Assembly (NCBI GenBank): GCA_026710225.1
Contig: JAPORI010000128.1
Coordinates: 2,493-9,156, forward strand
Origin: Betaproteobacteria bacterium
Lineage (GTDB): Bacteria > Pseudomonadota > Gammaproteobacteria > Tethybacterales > Tethybacteraceae
Length of the DNA: 6,664 nucleotides
Direction of reading: 5' to 3'
Shown here one piece after another: positions 1 to 6,664 of the stretch. Each line of letters starts with the position of its first letter. The first letter of the stretch is position 1. A program made the position numbers and the translations under genes. The notes beneath the pieces are model-generated. The model worked only from the letters and a program-made list of their open reading frames with translations. It made no database searches and was not told where the DNA came from.

Positions 1-2057
1 CCTGGTACGGCGACCACGCCGAGTAGCTCCCGGCCGCCGCCGTGTCGTTCTCCGCCGGTAAAACTCTGGCCAGCAACCAGAGCCAGAATACCCGGGCCTT
101 TCTTGTGCAGACCGCCTGATCCGCCTATGACGCTCGACCAAGTGTCAAGACTGCAAGCAAACTGAGTGCACATCAGGCCATTGGTAGCGACATTGCCTAC
201 GCCAACCATGTCAACAACAAACATGCCGGATGCGAAGTTACTCGGACCTTCCATGGCCTTTTCCATGTCGGTAGTGTCCCATGCCATCCAGTCACTGGCT
301 CGCTCTCCGGGGGCAGTAACAGTGATATTAAGTCCTCCAGGACTTACAATAGTAACGTGTCGGGAAGCATCGTAAAGCACTGTCATCGCTTGGGCACCGG
401 TCAGATAGGGGAAGCGATCCCGCACCCAGTAAGACAGCAATTCATGAGACACCGGAATGAGATTATCGTAGCCGACTGTTGCATAGTCTACAAAATTGCC
501 GCCTTGACGCACCAGTCCATACCAGTTGACCAGACCGATGCCGGCAAAGCCGCCGGAAAATAGTGCATTTACCCATTCGCTGCTTCCACCTGGATTGTTT
601 AGTGTATGGGCGTCGCGCAGTGACAACATCATACCTTCAGGAATTGCATGATTGGAATAATGTTCCCGTTTCACGGTAAACCCTGTATCGTATATGTTAG
701 CAGGTTCATGTCTTTGCTGCTGATAAAAACGCCGAACCGGGTTTGTTACCCCGGAATTAAAACTGTGGGCAGCGTCAGGCCCTGCGCTGCCATCAATATA
801 TCTGCGTCCAGCATAGCGAGCAAGTTGTGTGCCACCAAGACCACTGAAATTAAGCCTAATTGCATTACTACAATCATAATATGTAACACCTTCATAATCC
901 CACACATAAACACTTTTTCCGGCACCGACAATTCCCTCAGCCAACAAAGCGGTTTGTATGTCTTCTATGAAATCGGCCCTGTCAGAACCAGTGAACGAAT
1001 TATTGGCGAAAAACCCCACGCTCCCGGACTGAAACCACTCTTTAAACCTTCCGATAAAAACGGTCATGCGTGCAAGATTGTCAGCATTCTGTCTTATTGC
1101 GCCGGTGTCAAAAGCGCCACTGGGCCAGCCGTAATTACTGTATGTACTAGACGACCATGTCGTATTAAACAATGGAATTATTTCCACCCCATAGCGCTTG
1201 GCTGCCGCTTCCAGCCGCAGCCAGTCTGCTTGATCATAAAGTTGAGAAGCATCCAGATCTGCGGACATGGTGCTTTGATTGCCGTCAGGATCATCCCCTG
1301 CATCAAACTCAAGCGGAAAACTAGCTCCTGAGGTCGCGGTGTCAACAACATTCAAAACCAGCCTATTCAACTTGTGTTGGCTCATCTTTTCCAAAAAGCC
1401 GATCACCTGCTCAGGCGGCATGTTTTGCCCGCTCAGATCGAGCCACATCAACCGCTCCGCGAACTTCGGATAATCGATTCCGGATCCTGTCGGCAGACTC
1501 CGGTGCATTCCGGGTGCTGCGTCGTCTTGCATCACCATCTGCACCAGCGACTGGATGCCCCGCAACGCCCCCAGATTTTCCTGGAACTTGAGAGTCACCC
1601 CGGTTGTACCAGCCAGATACTGGTAGCCCTCGCTGCGCACATTGCCACCGATGGCCTTTTCTTTCATGTTGCCAGATACACTCATGGTAAGCGTGGCACT
1701 GGTGAACCTGGCCGTGAAAGCAGCATCAGGCGTGTTGGACAGCACTATGTCACCGTCGCCAGGTGTAACTCCGGTTGTCAGCAACAACTGCAAGCCGGTT
1801 GCATACCTGAGTTTTTCCAGCCAGCCTCCTTCGGCGTTCAATATCGTCGTCAGGGCTGCATCATTGTTGAGCAGCACAATTTTGCTGGAACTGGTAAGAT
1901 TGAATTTACCCACTCCAGCTGTGAAGCCATCCTGAAACAGCGGATTGCCCGATGAATCAAGCACTTGGCCAAATGCGACTGTTCCGCCTCCGAAAAAAGA
2001 AAGGACGGCAAGACAAGTCAGCCTTACCAAAACACCAGCAGCGCCTCTTTTAACCAT
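1..2057 (-). CDS. Exported GH20-like (probably inactive) surface protein with autotransporter-associated repeat, 3' end outside window
   Basis: The frame is open for 685 codons from ATG at 2057 to the left edge, with no stop. Residues 1-30 look like a Sec signal peptide: basic VKRGAAGVLVR, a hydrophobic core, and likely cleavage after AFG before Gln31. Residues ~50-190 resemble the GH20b domain, including the segment NLGALRGIQSLVQMV, where the family has a GAFYGLQTLLQL-like stretch. From Asp195 the start of a GH20 barrel is recognisable: DYPKFAERLMWLDLSG, then VIGFLEKMSQHKLNRLVLNV, then WLRLEAAAKRYGVEIIPLF at 279-297, and a WD at 386-387. The expected HIGGDE catalytic motif aligns with FFANNS at 349-354, so Asp-Glu is replaced by Asn-Ser. 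The Arg after LDVS is Gly210, HLH is VLN and PGH is NTT. Hexosaminidase activity is therefore unlikely. Residues ~640-669 (SGGLHKKGPGILALVAGQSF, then TGG) match the autotransporter-associated beta-strand repeat, so more repeats and perhaps a barrel may follow beyond the edge. An in-frame ATG at 2072, with AAGG 8 bases upstream, is an alternative start. The frame is certain to about position 57. The GH20 assignment is by eye. Confidence 0.88.
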   Translation of the reverse strand, partial: MVKRGAAGVLVRLTCLAVLSFFGGGTVAFGQVLDSSGNPLFQDGFTAGVGKFNLTSSSKIVLLNNDAALTTILNAEGGWLEKLRYATGLQLLLTTGVTPGDGDIVLSNTPDAAFTARFTSATLTMSVSGNMKEKAIGGNVRSEGYQYLAGTTGVTLKFQENLGALRGIQSLVQMVMQDDAAPGMHRSLPTGSGIDYPKFAERLMWLDLSGQNMPPEQVIGFLEKMSQHKLNRLVLNVVDTATSGASFPLEFDAGDDPDGNQSTMSADLDASQLYDQADWLRLEAAAKRYGVEIIPLFNTTWSSSTYSNYGWPSGAFDTGAIRQNADNLARMTVFIGRFKEWFQSGSVGFFANNSFTGSDRADFIEDIQTALLAEGIVGAGKSVYVWDYEGVTYYDCSNAIRLNFSGLGGTQLARYAGRRYIDGSAGPDAAHSFNSGVTNPVRRFYQQQRHEPANIYDTGFTVKREHYSNHAIPEGMMLSLRDAHTLNNPGGSSEWVNALFSGGFAGIGLVNWYGLVRQGGNFVDYATVGYDNLIPVSHELLSYWVRDRFPYLTGAQAMTVLYDASRHVTIVSPGGLNITVTAPGERASDWMAWDTTDMEKAMEGPSNFASGMFVVDMVGVGNVATNGLMCTQFACSLDTWSSVIGGSGGLHKKGPGILALVAGQSFTGGERHGGGRELLGVVAVP

Positions 2058-2066
2058 AATTGAAAT

Positions 2067-2070
2067 CTCC
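2067..2070 (-). promoter_or_regulatory. Ribosome binding site of the GH20-like gene
   Basis: The minus strand reads GGAG, nine bases before the ATG at 2057. This supports that start over the in-frame ATG at 2072, which has its own AAGG at 2081-2084 with eight bases of spacing. Either start leaves an acceptable signal peptide. The frame stays open upstream to a stop at 2208-2210. Confidence 0.6.
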
Positions 2071-2101
2071 ATCCTCAGAACCTTGAGCCAAATTAAAAAA
2101 C

Positions 2102-2194
2102 CTGCCGGCCGCATGTCCGGAAACTTGGGATTGCTTCTCCAATTTCCCACCACAGGCAAAGCCGACATCTGGAATCTGACATAATCTGCCGGCC
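2102..2194. repeat. Direct repeat CTGCCGGCC, two copies
   Basis: The 9-base word CTGCCGGCC is present at 2102-2110 and 2186-2194, both upstream of the GH20-like gene start. It contains the palindrome GCCGGC. No function can be assigned. It may be a leader structure or a chance recurrence of a GC-rich word in an otherwise AT-leaning region. Confidence 0.3.
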
Positions 2195-2251
2195 CCTGAA
2201 ATTGCGATCATTTTGGATTTGCCAATTGCACCATTAGCAATGCTGTCAGCC

Positions 2252-2279
2252 AAACAGCAACACAGAGTGCAAAACAGCA
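2252..2279. repeat. Two 8-base direct repeats 20 bases apart in the leader
   Basis: AAACAGCA occurs at 2252-2259 and again at 2272-2279. The first copy can pair with TGCTGT at 2241-2246 and the second sits in a hairpin with AGTGC (2266-2270/2277-2281). The spacing is close to two helical turns, which would suit a DNA-binding dimer. The repeats are short enough to be chance. Confidence 0.3.
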
Positions 2280-2298
2280 CTGGTATGCTAATCTCTCC

Positions 2299-2310
2299 AG
2301 AATGCATTCT
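2299..2310. promoter_or_regulatory. 12-base perfect palindrome, candidate operator
   Basis: AGAATGCATTCT is identical to its reverse complement and is flanked on both sides by CTCTCC (2293-2298 and 2309-2314, the latter overlapping the palindrome by two bases). It lies about 8-20 bases downstream of the predicted transcription start, where a repressor dimer could block transcription. No known regulator consensus is recognised. Confidence 0.3.
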
Positions 2311-2325
2311 CTCCAACCTGTCCCT

Positions 2326-2356
2326 ATTCTAGCACAAATAATTCATTTTTTTACAA
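2326..2356 (-). promoter_or_regulatory. Candidate sigma70-type promoter for the GH20-like gene
   Basis: On the minus strand a -10 box TAGAAT (2326-2331) is preceded by TGC, giving an extended -10 of the form TGnTAGAAT. A weak -35 candidate TTGTAA (2351-2356) lies 19 bases upstream, slightly longer than the ideal 17. Transcription would begin near 2318-2320 and leave an untranslated leader of about 260 bases. This is found by motif only. The extended -10 makes it plausible despite the poor -35. Confidence 0.35.
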
Positions 2357-2418
2357 CGCAACACCTGCAAACTCAAACCACGCAAAAAAACACGGAAAAT
2401 CAGTGATTTACACCAAGT

Positions 2419-5400
2419 CTAGCGAACGGTAAAATCAATCCTGTACGAGCCATCAGCCGCCCCCAAACCGACATCCAGCCGGCGACCGGCAAACCGGAAG
2501 CCGTAGTCCTCGGCCAGACTCGTCTCTGTTGCCGAAAAGCCGGCGTTGAAAGTCGCAACCCCCGATTCACCAAACAGCCGCACCGGCAGGACATAGTCGA
2601 ACCGGCTGCTCATCGACCGATCAGACAACTCGCCATCGCTGCCGGCGATGCTCGGGGAAACCGACAGCATCAGGCCGCGTCCGTCCATGGCGTAGTCGTA
2701 ACTTATGCTTGCATCATAGCGCTCCTCATTGCCCTGACTGCGGGAACTGAATTCAGCTCTCAGACCAAGCCAGTTCAGGCTCATTCCCGCACTTGTGTCA
2801 AAGGCATCATCGCTCAGCCAATCATCACCGTCATCGTGGCGAAGATGCGCACCGAAAAACGGCCGCAGCGCAACATCCCCTAACAGATTAAACGACCAGG
2901 AACTTTCAATATCCGCCTGAGCACGCCAGAAACTGGCATCTGTTTCCGGCAAACTCAACGCAGCCGTCACCCCTTCCAATGCACTGCGCACCGCCAGTGC
3001 CTGCACGCCAACCACAACTTCAAAGGATTTATCAGTTACCAGATTTCCCTCAACCCCGCCGGCAGCCGACAGGTAACTGGATTTTCGGGTCGTTTTCTGC
3101 TCGCTGGCACCGCTGGCATCTATTCTTATATAGTCGCCGGTTCCATAGCCGCCAGTTGCCCAGATGCGAACATTCCTGCTTAGCCCAAAACTCAAATATG
3201 GATGCACCAAATTCAGATCGCGCTCGACATGCACATCCTTGCCGCTGCCAAGCATCAGTTCCGCCTGCGATTGCCCGAATGCAATCCCTAGCCGATTGTC
3301 AGCCATGACCAGATCCAGCCCCATCAGGTATGTTTTTACATCCCCATCGTAGACGACCTGCAAGTTGCCAAGTATCGGGTCTCCGTCAACCGTCGAATTG
3401 CTTCCCGAACCCCACAGGCGTCCACGAACTCCTCCACGGCCGCCACCGTCATCAAGCGCAAGGTCAAATCCACGCGCAGACAGAAAATCTCGCCACTTCA
3501 TTCGCTCACCATGATCTGCGATACTTCCGCTTTCAGGGCTGCGCCAGTCTTGCCACTGGTCGACAGCCGAAGCCATCCGCAGCAGGGAGAGAGCATTCTC
3601 ATCCTTGCTTTGATAAAGCAGTGCTGCCCCGCTGCTCGCCGGAACTGGCACATCCAGCCGCGCTCGCAGCATGTCCGCTGTTGCAACCGCCATTGCCCGA
3701 TCCATCACCACTGCCGCAACCTCATCTTGCTGCTGAGCACCGGCTGGAGCTACAGTTGCAGGCGGCCGTGGAGCAAGCACGCGCACCGCAAACTCGATTC
3801 TGACATCAACCCAACTTATCCCCCCCTGCTCGTCAAACACACCCACCGTGACCAGGGATACCTGAGCTGTGCAGTTATGGGAGTCATCCACAACCTCTAT
3901 CACACCAGTTTCCGAATCTATGTCAAAAGGCCTGGAAACCCCATCATCGACCATCACGTAAGTCAAATCACCATCAACGTCATCAGTCGCAACAACCCGG
4001 CCTATCTCGGTACCTTCCGCCAGGGTAGTACCGCTGCTGTCGAGCACAAAACCCGGCAAGGCCAAAACACCGGCTACTGAATTCATGATCACCGGCGGAC
4101 TGTTGCCAGCGGTCTGCACCTGCACCATGAACTGATGCTCGGACGTAAGACTTCCATCACTCGCCGTGATCGTCACCCGATGGCTGCCCGGCGGTGCACT
4201 CACCCCAACCGTAAATTCTGCCTTCATTGCATCAAATGTCAGCCAACTGCCCGGATTACTTGCCGTGTAGGTCACCGCACTTCCTTCTGGATCGAACGCC
4301 TGTGGAGCAAAGAATGTGCTTTGCGCACGAGCCAGCACCTGAAAAGATCTCTGGGCGATCGCCGGAAACTCCGGTGCCTCGTCGACGTTGGTTATCTCAA
4401 CCTCGACCTCGGTTGAAGCCAGCCCGCCGTCGCCATCGACGACATCGACTACAAAGTTATATTCCTGCTTGCTCTCCCGATCGAAAGTCACTGCCGACGC
4501 ACCGATCACCAGTGCTCCGTTGGCTCCGATCGCAAATCCAGCGGCATCATCACCACGCAGGCTGTATACCAGCGCACTGGCAGCCGTCTGCCCATCTGCC
4601 GCTGCTACCGTTCCCACCGTCTCTCCGGCATCCTGCTCACTGTTTTCCGCTATCATGAACTCGGTGGTGGCGCTGGAAAAGTCCGGGGCGGTGTTGGTCG
4701 AACCGCTCGCCTGTACCTCCAGCACGAACATCCGTTCGCTTATCACATTCAAGGCAACCGGACCGCCGCCGGCAGGTGCCACTAGGGAACTAATTGACGG
4801 AACAAACACCGCCCGCACCAGTATGTTATAGGTGCCTGCCACGGAATCTCTGCCAACCGTAAACTGCCCGGTTGCTCGATCAAGGGTAAGCCAAGGGTGC
4901 AACACATCACCGCCAACCAGACTGGCCTGGAACTGGACACTTCCCGACTCCCCTTCCGGATCAGTGGCTTCTGCCGCGCCGCGCACCATGAACATTCTTT
5001 CCACCCCCTCCGTTGCAGTCTGTGCATACTGCAACGGCAGCGCCGGATCCTCGTCAACGGCAGTTATATTCAGCACCAGGGCTCCGGCCGCACTCATCGC
5101 ACCATATGCATCGGTCGCCGCAACATTGAACGTGTAACTAGCCTTGGTCTCACGATCGAAGTTGACCGAACGCGCCAGACGCACTTCCCCGCCTTGTGCA
5201 TCTATCACGAACAAGCCTGCATCTGCTCCACCCCGGATGCTGTAGGTTAACGCATCGCCATCGTCATCGGTTGCTGAAACCGTCGCCACTACCGTACCGG
5301 CCGGCGTTACCGCTGTACCTTCATTCTCCGCACGACTGAAAGTCACACCTCCCAGCACCGGCGCTGCATTGGCAGCAGTAGTCTGATTCCCTCCCTGCAC

Positions 5401-6664
5401 TCCTTCCGGTGTATCCTGAGAAATAGAATCGACAGTCTGCCAGGTTATATCTATGTCATACGAAACACCGGGCACTAAGCCGCCAAGGACAAACATCGTC
5501 ACTGTCGCTTCCAGAACCTCAACTCCTGAATAGCCTCCTCCCTCATACAAAATCACAACAGCGTCCCGATCCTCCGCGTCAAACTCCGCTTCAAAATCAT
5601 TGTTGTTCCAGCTAAGCGTTATATCGTTGCGACCCGCTCCGTCAACCTGGAAACTGGACGAGTTGTAAGCGCTCGGCTTCTCGTCTACATTGTTTATTCC
5701 CACTGTAACCGTCACCATCGCTATGCCTTCATCAACACCCGGATCCCCGGATGTCTCGCCATCGGAAACCTGCACCACCAACTCGTGGCTACTTTGACGC
5801 TCGTAGTTCAGATTTGCAACCGCAACCGCCGACAACTGGCCAGTGCCCGCATCTATCGCAAACTGGCTTGACGCTCCCACCAGACTGTAGACCAACTCCG
5901 TAGCATCGTCGTTGTCCGCGTCAGTGGCGACTACCGGCGTCCCCAGATCGGCACCTGAACCACCCACTGTGGTTTTTCCCTCCGTCTCGTCAATCGAAAA
6001 GTCGATTGCGGCTATCGCATCCAGATCAAACACCGGGGCCGCATTCGCGTTTGCAACTGTAATATTCACATTCAAATCCTGACTATTGGTATAGTAACCA
6101 TCCGAAGTTGCCTTGTTGTACACCGCTATCTGCATGGCAACCACCCGGTCACCCTTTGTATCGACATCTTCAAGACGGGCAGTCGCCTTCTGCACAACGT
6201 TCCAGTCGGTATCATCAAACTCCATCGTCGCCGGCATGATACTGACATCGGACGCATCCATGCTCGTGATCGTCAGGGTAACCGCCTTGCTCTGCGGCTC
6301 GACACTGAGTCTGACGTCAAACTCAACTTCTCGGGTGCTGCGCGACAGCGCAACAAGACCTGAATCATCTGCAACTGCACGGCCGGTACTGCCCACAGCG
6401 CTTGCACTGCGCACCTGCAGCGTAAAGGTTTGAGGACTCGATGTTAGAGAACCGTCGCTGGCGGTAACCTGTATGGTTGCTTCCAAGGGAGCGGTCAGCG
6501 ATGCAGCAAAAGTGAAAGTGCGGGTCGGACCATCAAAACTAACCCCGGTCGGAAGAGCGCTACTGCCGCTATTTATCTGCACCGCATTGTAGGTCAATCT
6601 TGCCGCATCACCATCATCCTGATCAGTTGCTGCATCAAACACGTAAGTGCCGGCAGTGCCCGCA
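2419..6664 (-). CDS. Cadherin-like repeat autotransporter adhesin, 5' end outside window
   Basis: This is a type V secretion protein: the C-terminal barrel inserts in the outer membrane and the long passenger is exposed. The frame stays open to the right edge, giving seven codons (AGTAGTY) before the GTG at 6642. That GTG is therefore an internal valine, and the signal peptide lies outside. Counting that valine as 1, the modules are: 1-78 He_PIG/dystroglycan-cadherin-like; ~105-198 Calx-beta-like (IMPATMEFDDTDWNVVQ); ~201-322 cadherin-like; ~323-423 fibronectin III-like (GLVPGVSYDIDI); ~425-532 cadherin-like; ~538-646 He_PIG-like; ~651-757 cadherin-like; ~760-845 He_PIG-like; ~849-955 cadherin-like. 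Acidic ATDxD loops and NVDE(K/A)P linkers suggest calcium binding. Residues ~960-1070 form a helical linker (MDRAMAVATADMLRARLDV), probably the pore helix. Residues ~1072-1407 match an autotransporter barrel: RLWGSGSNSTVDGD, VHPYLSFGLSRNVRIWATGGYG and GRGLMLSVSPS. The stop is TAG at 2419-2421. There is only one cysteine (924), as is usual for passengers. The protein ends FTVR, without the common terminal aromatic. Ligand unknown. Confidence 0.93.
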   Translation of the reverse strand, partial: AGTAGTYVFDAATDQDDGDAARLTYNAVQINSGSSALPTGVSFDGPTRTFTFAASLTAPLEATIQVTASDGSLTSSPQTFTLQVRSASAVGSTGRAVADDSGLVALSRSTREVEFDVRLSVEPQSKAVTLTITSMDASDVSIMPATMEFDDTDWNVVQKATARLEDVDTKGDRVVAMQIAVYNKATSDGYYTNSQDLNVNITVANANAAPVFDLDAIAAIDFSIDETEGKTTVGGSGADLGTPVVATDADNDDATELVYSLVGASSQFAIDAGTGQLSAVAVANLNYERQSSHELVVQVSDGETSGDPGVDEGIAMVTVTVGINNVDEKPSAYNSSSFQVDGAGRNDITLSWNNNDFEAEFDAEDRDAVVILYEGGGYSGVEVLEATVTMFVLGGLVPGVSYDIDITWQTVDSISQDTPEGVQGGNQTTAANAAPVLGGVTFSRAENEGTAVTPAGTVVATVSATDDDGDALTYSIRGGADAGLFVIDAQGGEVRLARSVNFDRETKASYTFNVAATDAYGAMSAAGALVLNITAVDEDPALPLQYAQTATEGVERMFMVRGAAEATDPEGESGSVQFQASLVGGDVLHPWLTLDRATGQFTVGRDSVAGTYNILVRAVFVPSISSLVAPAGGGPVALNVISERMFVLEVQASGSTNTAPDFSSATTEFMIAENSEQDAGETVGTVAAADGQTAASALVYSLRGDDAAGFAIGANGALVIGASAVTFDRESKQEYNFVVDVVDGDGGLASTEVEVEITNVDEAPEFPAIAQRSFQVLARAQSTFFAPQAFDPEGSAVTYTASNPGSWLTFDAMKAEFTVGVSAPPGSHRVTITASDGSLTSEHQFMVQVQTAGNSPPVIMNSVAGVLALPGFVLDSSGTTLAEGTEIGRVVATDDVDGDLTYVMVDDGVSRPFDIDSETGVIEVVDDSHNCTAQVSLVTVGVFDEQGGISWVDVRIEFAVRVLAPRPPATVAPAGAQQQDEVAAVVMDRAMAVATADMLRARLDVPVPASSGAALLYQSKDENALSLLRMASAVDQWQDWRSPESGSIADHGERMKWRDFLSARGFDLALDDGGGRGGVRGRLWGSGSNSTVDGDPILGNLQVVYDGDVKTYLMGLDLVMADNRLGIAFGQSQAELMLGSGKDVHVERDLNLVHPYLSFGLSRNVRIWATGGYGTGDYIRIDASGASEQKTTRKSSYLSAAGGVEGNLVTDKSFEVVVGVQALAVRSALEGVTAALSLPETDASFWRAQADIESSWSFNLLGDVALRPFFGAHLRHDDGDDWLSDDAFDTSAGMSLNWLGLRAEFSSRSQGNEERYDASISYDYAMDGRGLMLSVSPSIAGSDGELSDRSMSSRFDYVLPVRLFGESGVATFNAGFSATETSLAEDYGFRFAGRRLDVGLGAADGSYRIDFTVR

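Larger units (their letters stand above)
2058..2418. other. 361-base intergenic region between the two surface-protein genes
   Basis: No convincing gene lies here. An 88-codon minus-strand frame (2050-2316, TTG start) has no recognisable features and runs 8 bases into the next gene. The region is AT-rich near the end of the upstream gene, with two runs of seven A/T (2346-2352 and 2384-2390). It contains a candidate promoter, a palindrome, two short hairpins (2241-2259, 6-bp stem; 2266-2281, 5-bp stem) and short direct repeats. No strong rho-independent terminator is visible after the autotransporter stop. The genes may therefore be cotranscribed, although the gap leaves room for a separate promoter. 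Confidence 0.7.

Noticed and set aside
648..1331. A 227-codon plus-strand frame opposite the GH20-like gene
   Set aside because: It is antisense to a long frame with clear domain similarity and a signal peptide, and its own translation shows no recognisable family.
2013..2057. A lipoprotein signal at Cys15 of the GH20-like protein
   Set aside because: The residues before the cysteine are R-L-T, which do not fit a lipobox, and the hydrophobic core continues past it. A standard Sec signal peptide fits better.
2050..2316. An 88-codon minus-strand frame upstream of and overlapping the GH20-like gene start by 8 bases
   Set aside because: It needs a TTG start (or an ATG three codons later), has no recognisable domain or signal peptide, and has a cluster of cysteines typical of chance translation. 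It lies in what looks like an untranslated leader. A coupled leader peptide cannot be excluded.
2382..2409. Possible terminator after the autotransporter gene: stem AAATC/GATTT (2397-2409) followed by a run of seven T on the minus strand
   Set aside because: The stem is only five AT-rich base pairs with a 3-base loop, and six bases separate it from the T run. It is too weak to call as a rho-independent terminator.
3330..4658. Several plus-strand frames of 90-190 codons opposite the autotransporter gene
   Set aside because: Their translations are rich in His, Pro, Arg and Cys with no domain pattern, as expected of antisense shadows of Asp-, Gly- and Ala-rich repeats.
6640..6642. GTG as the start of the autotransporter gene
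   Set aside because: The frame continues upstream to the window edge without a stop, the preceding residues (GTY before VFDAATDQDD) fit the same module, and no signal peptide follows. The true start is outside.

Overview
The window holds two large, incomplete genes for exported surface proteins, both on the minus strand and separated by 361 bases. The base composition is moderate. One protein has a C-terminal autotransporter beta-barrel and the other has a signal peptide and an autotransporter-type repeat, so the host is a Gram-negative bacterium with an outer membrane. The barrel family suggests a proteobacterium. Nothing in the window fixes the genus, and there are no RNA genes, transposases, phage genes or CRISPR arrays.

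Right part (2419-6664): the first gene in the direction of transcription. It encodes at least 1414 residues and its start lies beyond the right edge. Its passenger is a mosaic of about eight to nine immunoglobulin-like modules (cadherin-like, dystroglycan/He_PIG-like, a Calx-beta-like module and a fibronectin III-like module). A helical linker follows, then a C-terminal autotransporter beta-barrel. It reads as a large calcium-dependent adhesin or surface scaffold.

Middle part (2058-2418): no convincing gene. It holds a candidate extended -10 promoter, a 12-base perfect palindrome just downstream of the predicted transcription start, short hairpins and direct repeats, and the ribosome binding site of the next gene.

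Left part (1-2057): a 685-codon frame with no stop that runs off the left edge. It has a signal peptide, a GH20b-like N-terminal domain, a (beta/alpha)8 domain resembling glycoside hydrolase family 20 (beta-N-acetylhexosaminidase), and one autotransporter-associated beta-strand repeat. The residues that make GH20 enzymes work appear to be replaced: the catalytic Asp-Glu pair aligns with Asn353-Ser354, and the substrate-binding Arg, the HLH pair and the PGH His are also missing. It looks like a glycosidase fold reused as a non-catalytic surface domain.

Together the two genes look like a surface module: an adhesin-type autotransporter followed by a surface protein with a probably inactive hexosamine-recognition fold. 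That they work together is inferred only from neighbourhood and orientation. The first ~55 bases have an unusually high GC content, and their codon periodicity is out of phase with the left gene, so the extreme left edge may be a frameshift or a chimeric join.
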